Below are positions 10,639 to 22,010 of a DNA stretch of 42,095 bases, piece by piece. Location: the NCBI GenBank assembly GCA_016098155.1, contig JAAAJB010000305.1, positions 1-42,095 of the forward strand. The letters are read 5' to 3'. Below the pieces are notes generated by a model that saw only the letters and a program-made list of their open reading frames with translations, was not told where the DNA came from and did not search any database. The DNA is from Actinomortierella ambigua. Lineage: Eukaryota; Mortierellomycota; Mortierellomycetes; Mortierellales; Mortierellaceae. Both the position numbers and the translations under genes were made by a program. Positions within the stretch are counted from its first letter, which is position 1; each line of letters opens with the position of its first letter.

Positions 10639-13600
10639 CTATGAAAAAGACGAGGAGTGTGAACGTCCGTGACTAGAGGGTCGACGTCCAGATGATGCAG
10701 GGACTGGGAAATAGCCTGCAGCAGCAGCCGCTGCCGCTGAAACGTCGGGAGAGTCCAGAGGCGGAGAGGCAGGCTGGGATAGTAGTGGTGGCGGTGGTGG
10801 TGGAGATGTTGGTGCTGTCAAGGCTGGCGTGGATGTGGCAGCAGTGGAGGTAGAGGATGAAGACGAGGACGATGGCGGGGCACTAGAGTTACTTGTACGC
10901 AGCAGCCTTTGTTGTTGCAGGTACTGTTGCAAACTCAGCCGCGAGCCTCCACTGGAGGCTGGCGTCGTCGACGTTGAGGTTGCGGGTGTACTTGTCGCCG
11001 TTGTGGATGTCGGCGTGGGAGGGGAGGGTTCCCTGCCTCCATATCCTTTGCCTCCTCCTCGTCCACCATCACCTAGTTGTTGAGCGTGGTTGATGCTGTG
11101 ATTCGACGAGTTTGCAGCGCCTGTGGGCGGCACGTGGGTGCTGCCAGCGTTAGAGAGCGAGGTGAGTGTAGGCACTGTTGCCCTTGGAGTATTCAGCGAT
11201 GGTGCCTGTGCCTGTGCTTGCTGGGCTGGAGGCGCTGCTGACGATGCAGCTGCAGTGGTCTCTGTCCTAGGTGGCGGGGGAAGACGTGGTGGTACCGGTG
11301 CAGTAGGTGCAGTAGGTGCAGTAGGTGCTGCAGGTGCTGCAGGTGCTGCCGGCGGAGACGGTGCTGCCAAGTAGGACATGGGCGACGACGATAAGGATGA
11401 GTTTGGGTCCGTTGTGGGGACAGAAGAGATGGAGGATGAAGACGAGGCAGTCGACAGCCGGCGGATAGGTGACTTTGTGGCTTCGACGTAGCTCTTCAGG
11501 GTCAGGGGCGGGGCAGTATTGGTGCTAGGCGGTGGAGCAGCAGAGGGAGGTGCGGACGACTGCGATGTTACTGTTATCGGACGTGTGCTTTTAGTTACTG
11601 AGGTGTTGATGACGGTGGCAGTGGTGGTAATAGTAGTGGCAGAAATGGTGGGTTTGTTTGCAGCCGGCTGCTGTGGAAGAGCAAACTTTGTAAAATTGGG
11701 TATTGGAGGTGCAGTGGGTCGAGCAGCCACAGGGTTTTGTGCTGTTTGGGTCCGCTCTGGTGCGCTTAGCTTTGTCATTGGAGGAAGCTTTCGGCGCTTC
11801 GGTACACCACCAGCGGGCATGTTACTACCAAATGTTAGTGCTGACGCGGATCCCTTTGAGCCTTGAGACCGCCACCGGTCAAACTCCTCTGTCCATGGGA
11901 AACCTGGGAGATGTTTAGCGTTCTCGGCCACCAGCTCTTCATAGTCTTTCTCATCCATATCAGAGACATCGTCCCAGTGCTGAGAAAATTCGCCATCGAC
12001 ATCCTCGTCCTGTGGCCGGATCCAGATTTCCTCTCGTATCCTCTTGTGCTAATGATAGAAGAGAAAGGGAAATATATATGGCGGTAAGCACTGGGGTTTC
12101 ACGTTGGTGAATAGCAGCACTAGTTCTCTCAGTTGCCTGTGGACAATACCCGTTCGCGGTCTTCCTCCATGCGTCGTATGATATCGTCCTGAGTGAGTCC
12201 TGCCTCTGCTGTAGGTGCTTTGGTTCTATGGGTATATTATATGGAAGGCGCCCATGGGTGTTTAGTATACAGGAGAGAAAACAATTAAAAAGCCAAGTCG
12301 CTGCCGTTGAGTGCGCTGTGCTTACGCTAATCCTCGCGAGAGAAGTGGTGTTTGGACCTGTTCGATCACGCTCTCTGAGAAGATCTTTCGGGTCCGCCAT
12401 GTATCCAGGACCTGCGAGAATAAAGCATAGATGGATACGCCAGTTAGTTTTCATGATGAGCAGGGCATATAGAAGATTTGTAATGCGATGCCACCGAACC
12501 ATCGGCGCGACCTACTTTTCGTGTTGCGGCAACATTGACATCGCCTTTTGGTCCTGATGGGGTGACTTTGCTGATAATTGATGCCAGATTCTTGCGGACA
12601 AGATCAATGTATCCTGAGAATCGAGCCTTATGACTGTACTGGCATACCGAATCGAGGACGTAAAACAAATTCATCCTAGCATTGATCGAAGTGGTCTACA
12701 AAAAAACCAAGTAGTGCGCAATACGAAATGGTCAGAGGAGTAATTCGGTGACAGGAATCGGTGGTAGATGCACCGCTTCGATCGATGGGAACCAAATGAT
12801 AAAGAAAGAAAGAAAGAGGGGTATCAAAACGAAACAGAAGTAGGGCGAGTGGGGATGGTGCGAGCACTGGGGCCGACTCTGCACATGCCAAGTATGCGAC
12901 CAATCGTTGAAGAACGGACAATCGAACCGCAAAAGGTAGGGGAAAGTGGCATTGCTGGGAAGAGATTTAGTGCTGTTGTCAAGAAATTGAAGGTTGGTTG
13001 TCGAATATGGGGGAGCATATTTGGTTGGGGTAGAGTGCTGGTGGGTGCTGACGGATGCTCACGTTGTATGATGAGGTGGTTGCTGGAGTATACAGAAAGC
13101 AAGTCGATGGGATGGGATGGGGGTAGTTGGATACGGAGTAATGGCGTGACAAAGAGGCCGAAGTGGGATACACAGGGTGTGGCTGACGAGAAGAGAAAGA
13201 GAGGAGACATGGCTCACTCTCTTTGATTGGAGAGCCCTTCTCCCTCTCCTCCGATTATACAGACTACTTCCTTTTTTTTATCGCGAAAGACCATTCATTG
13301 CCAACGTTTTATTCTTTAGGAGCGCAATATTGCTCATCAAGTGGAGACTTTTTGCATGCAAAGACAATAAGAACAAAGACGAATGACAAAAGAAATAAAA
13401 AAAAGAAGAGGTCGCGTGCAGACCCAATACAGAGTAGGAAGCAAGAGCAGCCAATGACCGCCCTGGGACGAGTCAATGGGTGCTGTTGCCGATCCATTGT
13501 CGCCACAAGCACATCCAGACCAGCGACAAAAGCAAGGCTATGCTCTCGCGTAGCCGGATCACTGTCCGCGGTCGCAGACAGGTTGGTCGCCTTGAACGCA

Positions 13601-14180
13601 TGATGATATGTGTATACAATCAAAATGAAATCAAGGGAGGACAAAGGCTGGTCATATAGAAGAGGTTCCTGCACTAGTGACACATTTGGAAACTCCTGCA
13701 AAGTAAATATGGGATGTTGTTGTCCTTGGTCGCTCTAGTCCACGGTGAATGGTGTTGAAAGAGGGTAATAGCTGATCCATGCTAAAAATCATATCTTGAT
13801 CCAGTTGGTATTTGCGTACACTGCTACTTCCGCTGAGTGGTCCAATGATAGTCGTTCTTAGCCCCATGAAATATGGCTGAGATGCATGATTGAATAGGGA
13901 AAGCCAAAAAAAAAAAAAAGAAAAAAAAAAAGAAGACGCGAAAGGAGAAAAAAAAAGGGAGACGGTACGCAGAATACGTCTCGAAAGTGGTGAAGAATAA
14001 CGGGAAATGTCGAACATTTACCTGGTCCATTTCCTCGAGAATACAGCTGTAGAGGTCTTCGTATAGGTTCTTGTTCCGCATTGCAAAATTGCCGACCTTA
14101 TGGATGGAGTGCTGTGAAGCATTCACCTTGCTCAGCAGGTTCAAAAACTCTAGGCGCGCCTCAAATGGGTCGAGATCCAT
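10639..14180 (-). CDS. CTK3: CTD kinase I gamma subunit (Ctk3/Lsg1-like)
   Basis: Non-catalytic subunit of the kinase complex that phosphorylates the RNA polymerase II C-terminal domain; acts in the nucleus. Exons on the minus strand: 14180-14022, 12695-12516, 12411-12326, 12225-12150, 12048-10639, all joining in phase to 636 residues. The first exon gives DPFEARLEFLNLL and ASQHSIHKV. Exon 2 gives NARMNLFYVLDSVC, and exon 3 gives VLDTWRTRKIFS, the last helix of the CID-like fold. Exon 4 to 5 gives RRMEEDRER-HKRIREE, typical of the C-terminal Ctk3 region. From about residue 230 the protein becomes a long Ser/Pro/Thr/Ala-rich, probably disordered tail, making it about twice the length of yeast Ctk3 (296 residues). 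Intron 1 is 1326 bp; the other three are about 100 bp. The start at 14180 is the first ATG in frame; the codon at 14192 is TTG. Confidence 0.85.
13309..13867 (-). other. Coding-like frames inside Ctk3 intron 1
   Basis: Two overlapping minus-strand frames in the long first intron have protein-like composition. One starts at the ATG at 13867 and runs to 13652; the other is open from about 13726 to 13309 and contains segments such as VSLVQEPLLYDQPLSSLDF and REHSLAFVAGLDVLV. They differ by one frame, and no acceptable intron joins them. I do not recognise the protein. Splicing exon 1 directly to the exon at 12695 gives an uninterrupted Ctk3 family match, so these frames are probably not part of Ctk3. 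They may be a relic, a nested gene or an alternative exon. Confidence 0.25.
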
Positions 14181-15049
14181 ATTGTGTCCCAATCACCAAA
14201 AGGTGGTACAATCGTAGAAGAGTAGAAGGGTGTGGTGTTGTGTGTGTGTCCTTGCAACGATTTGGTGTGTATCCAGACAGGAAGGATTAGAGGGAAGGGT
14301 CGTCTCTGGGATTGCAAAAAGAGAAAAGGTAAGAGGGGTTGGTAAGTGACATTGTGGTGCAGAGCACGATAATAAACAATGATAGCGTGAGAATGTTCGC
14401 CAACAAGTGTCCAGTCCGGGGCTTACAAGACAGTTCCTCTAAAGCTTAATAACTTCCGAGTGTGGAATAGAACACGCAGGTGGAAGCGAGACTTGAACAG
14501 AATTATGGAAAACCAGCGCGCAGCTATGTCGACGACGTCTTGCAAGCAGGTGTCGACAACAGGATGTTGGGCACAGGTACGACAGAGTGGTGGCGCGAAC
14601 GGAACACAGCGATATCGTCTAAGGACAGCCAAAAACGAGGATGGTAGAGATACACAGAGAAGAACGGCTACGTTGAGAGCTATTGCTTGGCTGAGAAAGG
14701 TGTATGTGTGTTGCGTGTACGTGTGTGTGTGTGGGGGAGAGAATGTGTGCGGGATGGGAGGGACACGAAAGGTGGCAGTTGTGTTGCAGTCAGGGATGTT
14801 GACAGAGATGAAAAAAAGTATAGATGTGATGTGTTCAACGTCATTTTTGGGTGGCTTTGCTGTATACGCTTTGGCTTTCTTTTTTTTCTTCTTCCCTTTG
14901 TCCCCTCTCGCTGCTGTGAACTGTTCAACCAAACTAGGAAGCGACGCAGCAACAACATCTCTCGTTGCTTGAGTCCATTGGCTTCTTCTTCTCATTCAGG
15001 AGTACCGAATTGTCCTCGCTACTTTCATTGACGTTAAATCCTTCACGCC
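14181..15049. promoter_or_regulatory. Divergent promoter region of CTK3 and RPC82
   Basis: Ctk3 (-) starts at 14180 and RPC82 (+) at 15050, so these 869 bp must hold both promoters. A GT-rich microsatellite-like patch lies at about 14700-14740 and a T/C-rich patch at about 14875-14910. Frames of up to 190 codons exist here on both strands but are low-complexity and have no family. Both neighbours serve transcription (Pol II CTD kinase and Pol III), so co-regulation is conceivable but not shown. Confidence 0.45.
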
Positions 15050-17460
15050 ATGAGTGCCAATGGTATAGTTCAAGTATTAATATAAGGGTAAATACAAAAA
15101 AAGACCGTCAGTTGGAATAAGTCCCAGATGTTAAACTCACGCTGTCATTGATTTCCTTTGGTTTCCATGTGGATAGAGAATAGACTGTGCAAGCTGATTG
15201 TCAGGGAGCACTTTGGACCTATTGTGGAGGTACTGTCAAACACAATCTGTCGAAGAAAAAAAAGAGAAAAGAAAAGAGAAGAAAAGAAATGCACAGGAGT
15301 TGGCGCGATCCGATCGTATCAGCACCAATCTATGGTAGAGCAACTTCACTCACAAGACGCTCCATACTCTCTCTGAATTTCTTTCCTCACCTCCGCAAAA
15401 TAGAAAGTTGCCAATGCACTCCTCAGGAAGGGCCGTCTCCCTGTTGGCCTGATCAGCGCCGCCACCAAATTGACACAGGCGCAAGTGCGCGAATCCCTGG
15501 TGGTCATGATCCAACACAACATTGCTGTCTATGCCGAGACACAGGAGCGAGCAAGGATAGTGACCTACTACGACGTCAACCGCCTCGCCATCCTGCACCG
15601 CGCTCAGATCCCAAAGATGCTTTTTTACACGCAGGAGTGGTTCGAGAAGGACGGCGCTTTGGTGGCACAATCAGTGATGGCGCATGGAAAAATGACCATG
15701 AAGGATTGCATCAAAGATATCTTGGCTACGCGGTCTACAGGCGCCACCAAGAACGATAAGCGTACGTGGACGGGGCATCAAAAATGAAGCGCCTGAAGGA
15801 GAGACACTCGGGAGAGAAGACTTGGTATGCTGATACTCGCGTTTTCTTTGTGTATCTATCCATTGCTCGTCTCTAGGTTCTCAAGCACTGACTGCGGCAT
15901 TTACCAGGATGGTCAAGGAGAGATGTCTGGTTGCTGTTCGGCCTTCGGATTCCGTGTCCCAGGTGGACAGGGATATGGAGGAGGAGAAGAGGGAGACGAG
16001 CAAGAGCGTCATGCCTCTAACAGCAACCGAGCTCGCAAAGATCCGAAAGACCATGGCACAGAGCAAGGAGGCAGAACGGGATTCCGCCAACATTGTCGGA
16101 CTGGTATGTTCTCTATCTTTTGCTCTAGAGCGGAAGTGACTAATTGCACAGCCTTACTATTGCCTGGTCTTCTGCAGCGGTGCTTCAGCTTCTCATGTTG
16201 ACGCAAGGAAAAACAAAAAAAAAAGTGGCGGTACTATTTGGCCCAATTTCAGCCTCGTTCTAACGTTTCTTCCTCCCTATATCTCACGCATTGCTTATTT
16301 CTGCTCTGCGCAACATTTTTCTCCCTATAGAAACGCAAATTGAACGCTGTCAGCGAGTTGGACGATTGGGACGATTTCGAAAATGGCGACAAGCGACGCA
16401 AAACTGGAAGTGTTGCAATCTCGGAGGAGGTCGAAGATGATGTCTATTTCAGGGTCAATTTCGAACGCTTCATTATCCGGTGGAGGAATATTGTAAGTCG
16501 TGAGGATACGATTCAACACGTCTACTATTATTTGTTTGTATTCACTGCACATGTTATTTACCCCCCCCCCCTCCCTGCGTCTCTCTTTATTGGGTTTTTA
16601 TGGTTCTATGTTAGAAAATCTCCGAGTTAATAGAGGGGCGACTGAACGCGACAGCAAAGGCTATTATGTTGACTCTGTTGACTTTGGCTGAAAGCAAGAT
16701 GCTGGTGTGCAGCGAAGAGTTTTCAAAAGCCGTGAGTTCTGTACAGATTCTGAACGGTCTGGCACAGGATGTCAATCTGGCGGATACGTTGGCCTTTAAT
16801 GAATCTGAACTTGGCGTGCATGATGCCAAGCCCTCGCTGAGCGAATGCCTTGACAAGTACATGGACGTGCTGGAGGAGGACCTATTAAAGATCACCAAGA
16901 AGGACCAGGGTCGTTCGGGCCAGTACGTCGTGAACCTCAAACAAGCCGCCAAGGTGATGAAGCATCGTGTGATCGAGGGCATGGTGTCGACCCGTTTTGG
17001 CGGACATTATGTCCGAATCATGAACATGCTGCTGGAGAAGGGCAAATCGGAGGAGAAGCAAATCTCAAAGTGGGCCATGATGCCCGTGAAGGATGTGCGC
17101 GAGAAGTTGACGACGCTCTACACCTTTGGTGTGTTGAACATGCAAGAGGTGCCCAAGAGCGCCGACCGTGCGCCGTCGCGTACGTTCTACCTGTGGGAGG
17201 TGTTGCCGGATCGTGCGTGCGAGGCCCTAGTCGAGAAGTTGATCCATACCATGGCTAACCTGCGTCAACGTCGGTTTGTCGAGCGATCCAAGCGGCATGT
17301 TTTGTTGGAGAAGTGCGAGCGCACGGATGTCCAGGCTAACGATGGCTTGCTCAACATGGGCGATAAGCGCGAACTCGAGGCGCTGAACAACATGCTAGAG
17401 ATGCTCGAGGTGCAGGAATTGCGAATCGCCGACATGGTCATGACTTTGCGGGATTTTTAG
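15050..17460 (+). CDS. RPC82: DNA-directed RNA polymerase III subunit RPC3/RPC82
   Basis: Subunit of the Pol III initiation subcomplex (RPC82/34/31) that makes tRNA and 5S rRNA in the nucleus. Six exons join in phase: 15050-15062, 15177-15229, 15404-15761, 15877-16103, 16331-16492, 16615-17460, giving 552 residues (human RPC3 is about 534, yeast Rpc82 654). The tiny first exon codes for only four residues plus one base. Family features in order: LCKLIVREHFGPIVE-KVANALLRKGRLP, the first winged helix; a central block with TYYDVNRLAILHRAQIPKML; MVKERCLVAVRPSDS; an acidic linker around the DDWDDF segment; VNFERFIIRWRN; and a C-terminal winged-helix and coiled-coil region ending MVMTLRDF. Introns are 103-227 bp, with consensus GTATAG/GTACTG/GTACGT/GTATGT/GTAAGT donors. 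The tiny exon 1 is the least certain part. Confidence 0.9.
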
Positions 17461-19248
17461 ACAGTGCCCCAACATCTTTTTCGATAAAGAGGAAGGGTTT
17501 CCCCCTCTCCAGGGCAATTGGATGATTGGTTCATCATGGAACATTTTGGTGGCGTCGAACCAGATTCGAGACAGATCGTCTAATTTGAGAGAGATTGAGA
17601 GAGAGACGCGGAATGGGTGTGTTGGGTCTGTGTGTGTAAAGGACGGACGGTCCCTTTTTTGGAGGATGGAACGCGTGCAAGGTGTCTGAGCTGTGGTGGT
17701 TGTGGACTTCTTTTTCCGGAATGAGATTGGTAGACGGGGGATGCCAACGGACTTTCTCCGAAAGACATTTTTTGCTCTTCAAAAAGTTGCGATACACCCC
17801 CGTTATCTATTTTTCTCTTTTGTTGTTGTCGACATCTTTATGTCGAGTAGAGCCTGAACGTGTGAACTGGTCACCCTCAAGAGGCATGCCGCAACAACTA
17901 TGTTGCCCCGTGGTAAACACAACTGTCTGATCCTAAGCTGAACACAAGCATTTACTTTGTCCCATAATTGAGTGCAGGAGGGACAAAAAAGGTCCACCAT
18001 GTGTGTGGCAGAGCAATTTGCACGCCTTTTAAGCGGAGTGTTCCCATCGCAGCTATCTCTCGCTCACTTCCACACAGACACAGACACAAACTCGCGCTGT
18101 ATCTCCCTCGCTCTCTATCTCCCTCGCTCTCTCGCCTTGTCACTCTCATGCCAAGGCTGGAGAGGTTGTGGAGGGCCCGTTGCGCGTCGTGGCTCAAAGG
18201 AACCTTTTTCAATTCTTGGCTAACTGTGCAGTTAGTCCACAGGGACAGCCAATTGTGGATGAGCAGTGCAGGCTGTGCTTGTTTGTGTGCGTCGACAGTT
18301 ACGCTAGCAAGGGAAAGCCAGGGGCTGGTGCGATTGATAGAAAGACTGAGAGACAGAGGGCGAGCGAAAAAAAGACAGAGACAGAACAGACAGAGGAGAG
18401 CTGCAACAGAAGAGGGACAAGGAGAGAGAAACGAAACACACAGGTGGAATGAGGCTGCATTCGCTCTTTGTCAGCACCATTGCCCAGGGGCGAACTCTCT
18501 TTTTTTATATCTTTCACTGTATTCTGCAGAAATGAAAGGAGAAAGCATCCAAAGGGGGACAAGCAGCATCAGAGGTCCATGGTGCACTAGATGTCCTAGC
18601 CTGTTTGCTAGCTTGTTTCGTCACTTTCTTGTATAGAGTCGATCGTTCTGCACTAAGGTGTCTGTTGCTGCTTCTTTGATGCCAGCAAGGCTAGGTGGGA
18701 GGGATGCAGTGAGCATTGTGTACGTACCACAAAAAGAAGAGTAGAGAGAGCATCGATGTCCGATGTTGCGAGGCATTATTGTTTCTCCTTTGTGTTGTTT
18801 TGTACCTACCAGGCTAGTGACCCGCAGGTAACAAGATGAGAAAACGGAGTGGGTATGTTTCGGGGTTGAGTGGTGTTGCAAGGCTAGGAGGATTTTTCAA
18901 ATATACGGCCCTATATAAAGTGAGCATATCCAAGGGATCTTCCTTTTCCTTTCCTTTTCTTCTCCACGTCTTCTTTTCGTCTTCTTTGATGCATTCATTA
19001 TAGCATTCACATTCATTCTTTGTCTCTCCTTCCATTCCTCCTCCTCCTTCTTCTTCTTTGTCTCCTCCTCCCCCTCTGTTGTGTGATTCTCGTTTTACCT
19101 CACCGAGGTCACTCAGCCCCTCCTCCTTCCCCTGTCTCCCTTCGTCGCTGTCTCTCCACTCCTCCACAACCAACGACAAATCATACCCGGCACAACCATC
19201 CTTCATCCCTTCATTTGCATTTGGTTCATTTACATTCAGCATTCTATC
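17461..19248. other. Long intergenic region upstream of the PAQR gene
   Basis: About 1.8 kb without a convincing gene. It contains simple tracts: T/C-rich CTCTCTATCTCCCTCG repeats near 18105-18140, GA-rich patches near 18340-18430, and a strongly C/T-rich stretch from about 18940 to 19170 that is probably the 5' leader of the gene at 19249. Frames up to 222 codons on the plus strand (17968-18636) are built on these repeats and lack domain features. A TATA box is listed separately. Confidence 0.5.
18912..18919 (+). promoter_or_regulatory. TATA box of the PAQR gene
   Basis: TATATAAA lies about 330 bp before the ATG at 19249 and is followed by an almost pure pyrimidine leader. If this is the core promoter, the 5' untranslated region is about 300 bases. 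Confidence 0.45.
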
Positions 19249-21732
19249 ATGCCCCCTACACTGAGAAAGCGTCCTAGTCGAGGATCCTCCACGGCTACCA
19301 CCACCACCACAGCGACGACGACCACCCCCACCCCCACTCCCACTCCCACCATCACCCTCACAGCAGCTGACAAGTCTGAGCCGACATCGTACATCGAGGT
19401 CGAATCAAACCTGCTGCATGACATCCAGGACAAGGTCGGGGATTCGCTGGCCAAAACCAACGAGACCGTTCAGGCCACCTGGCGATCTGCCAAAGCATCG
19501 GCGGATGAGACGATCAAGAACGTCGAGACACACATTGGGGGAACCTGGGATGCCTCCAAGGCAGCCCTCGAGGGTGCAAAGCGATTACTTCACTTTGAGG
19601 AACTGCCCAAAGAGTGGCAGTCGAACCCTTACATTCTCACCGGGTAAGCTAACCACCCTCGTTCTTCAGCAAACGCACTTTTCATTCGTATTGACACTGG
19701 AAGAGGAGGAAGAGAAAGAGGAAAGGGAGGGGGAAGACTAGGAGAGGACTCTCTGGACTTGCAAAGAAAAAAAAAACCTTATCACCCCACGTTTTCCCAA
19801 CGGTTCATCTCTGTGGCAGCTCGTTGATGGGATTCTGTTCCTGAGAAGGGCAGTCCATATTTTTTTTCCCTATTCTTCACATCGGAACACAAAATGGGTC
19901 GCTTTGCCGGAGGGAGGAGGAAGGGGAGTACAAAGAGCGGGGCATGTCATTCTGCTCTTGTTCTCCCATGGTGTTTTTGTGTAATCCTTTCAGTCAGCTC
20001 CTCCCTCTCCTCTCCTTCTACTTTGGTGGATTGTTTTTTTTTTTTTTTTTTTCTTGGTCACTAAAGCGCTAGCCTGCCGGCCCAGAGCAGTGATCACTGA
20101 CCCTTGCGGGTTTTTGTTGTCGTGTGAGAGAGAGTATCAACAATCGGCTCTTATTTTTTGAGTTTACACCAACGATATCTATGATATGCTGCCCGCACAC
20201 ATATTACTTCCTCCGAACTCAGCAGCTAAAAGAAAAAAAAAAGTGTCGGTAGTTTCATTCTTTTCTCTCACGACTATCTATCCCGGTCAGGTAGACAGAC
20301 CTGTGAACGATAGGCTGAGGGAGACTCGTGCGATGCGGACAGTAGCTACTTCCCTATCATCCTTACGGGCACATGTCTGGGGATCGACATCTGGAGGGGT
20401 GGACAGAACGAAACAGAGGAGCAAACAAAGGACCCTGCCTACTTTATCCACCTCCCTTCCCCCACTTGTTTTCCATGTGCCCCCCTCCCCACATGCAAAG
20501 AATGTCCACGACTGCTTATGCTGGTTAGACTTTCTTTTGTTTTTTGTGGGGTGAACTCGTTCACGCACGGTCAGCAGGCGAGGCAGCAGGCGAGACAGCT
20601 GTCTACGTGTAATGTTTATGAGAACAGTTACGGCGGGAGGGAGTGAGTGGGGGGGGGGTATTGTTCTTGTGCAAGAGGCCATCCATTACATCAACACTTT
20701 ACAACCACAACCCTTTTTTTTTGGACTTGTTCGTCCATGGTCCTACTACGTTACTAGTCATAATCACAAAGAACACAAAGAACACAAAAGAGCACAAATA
20801 TCGATCGGATCAAAGTTTACACGCATGTTATTTACCATAGATGTCGGGTTATCTTTTGTTTTCTTTCTTCTAGATACCGTTTCTTGTCCTCGAAGCGTCA
20901 ATGTCTGTGGAGCATCTTCAGGATCCACAACGAGACGTGCAACATCTGGACACACATGCTGGGCTTCTTTGGCTTGATTGCGTTGGGCTCGTACATCCAC
21001 CTGGTGCTGCTGAAGAACGGTTCGATGTGGGACCATGGCGTCTTCTTGCTCTTCTTCCTCGCGGCGTCCAAATGCCTGGTCTGTTCCACGCTCTACCACA
21101 CCTTTTTGTGCCACTCGCGGCTACCGGTCATGCGGTGTGCGGCCACGCTGGACTATATCGGCATCGGCGTGTTGATCACGGCGAGTGTGATGGCGACCTT
21201 GCACTATGGCTTCTTCTGCGACGCCGAGCGGTGGCTGTTTATGGCCTTTTCGTTCGGGATGGGCATTGTCGGCTGTATCTTGCCGCTCTACCCGTTCTTT
21301 GACCTGCCTTCGTTCCGCTACTTCCGCATCTTCATCTTCCTCGGCATGGCCTGCTCTGGTGTTTTGCCACTGTCGTATGTGACGGTGATGAAGGGCCTGT
21401 GGCCGACTTGGCACTTTATTGCGCCGTTTTGCAAGTCTGGGTTGGCGTATTTGACGGGCCTGTTGTTTTATGGACACCGGTTCCCCGAGAAGCAGTTTCC
21501 TGGATTCTTTGATCGGTGGGGTCACTCGCATCAAGTCTGGCATGTGGCTGTCGTGGCTGGCATTTACTACCATTACATGGCTATGGTCCACTTTTACAAC
21601 TCGCGGTATAGCTATGGCTGTATGAATGTCTATGCCGGTTACGAGAACATGCATGATCTGCACCATGACCCGGCTAGCTACAACCTGCCCTGGGTGCAGT
21701 CGCACGCCTTTGCTCCGTCTCCCTCCAACTAA
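19249..21732 (+). CDS. PAQR / adiponectin-receptor-like seven-helix membrane protein
   Basis: Two exons, 19249-19643 and 20874-21732, separated by a 1230-bp intron, give 417 residues. The N-terminus has a Thr/Pro low-complexity run encoded by ACC/CCC triplets (about residues 17-42), then an amphipathic stretch of about 70 residues. The family entry motif ELPKEWQSNPYILTGYRF runs across the splice site (about 118-135). HNETCNIWTH (150-159) is the second hallmark, followed by seven hydrophobic helices. STLYHTFLCHS and the C-terminal HSHQVWHVAVV carry the histidines that bind zinc in AdipoR structures. Fungal relatives (Izh proteins) act in sterol/zinc homeostasis, and AdipoRs are ceramidases; which activity applies here cannot be told. 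The C-terminus, where the 'DLHHDPASYNLPW' segment lies, extends about 50 residues past the last His motif. Confidence 0.9.
20034..20052. repeat. Poly-T tract in the PAQR intron
   Basis: A run of about 19 T bases lies in the middle of the 1230-bp intron, accompanied by other T-rich patches. It is not adjacent to an acceptor and is probably a simple slippage repeat. Confidence 0.75.
20766..20795. repeat. Short tandem repeat AACACAAAG in the PAQR intron
   Basis: Three near-identical 9-base units (ACAAAGAAC-like) stand in tandem about 80 bp upstream of the intron's acceptor at 20873. There is no sign that it encodes anything. Confidence 0.6.
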
Positions 21733-22010
21733 GAAAAGAGAAAAAAAAATAGAATCCTCTTTCGCGTTTCTCTTCTCCCAACTTTCTTTTTTCTTGTTTC
21801 CCATCTGGCTTCTTTACTTCGTTTTTGTTATTTTACCCTCATTGCCATTTACAACTTTACACATTAGATTAGACTTTAGAAGCAAAGAAAGAAAGAAAAG
21901 AAAAGAAAAGAAAGATGAAATTGCGATAGAGAAAGATAACCATATCATTGTATTTTTCTTTTCGTTGGTACATTGTGTATGCATATTGACATGTATGAAA
22001 TTTTTATTTT

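Noticed and set aside
14181..14192. Ctk3 start extended to 14192
   Set aside because: The codon at 14192-14190 is TTG, not ATG; the family N-terminus begins at the ATG at 14180.
14423..14995. 190-codon minus-strand frame in the Ctk3/RPC82 promoter region
   Set aside because: Low-complexity T/C/GT-rich translation without motif; it overlaps the start of neither gene and has no splice support.
17968..18636. 222-codon plus-strand frame
   Set aside because: Built on CT-rich and GA-rich simple repeats in an intergenic region; no domain.
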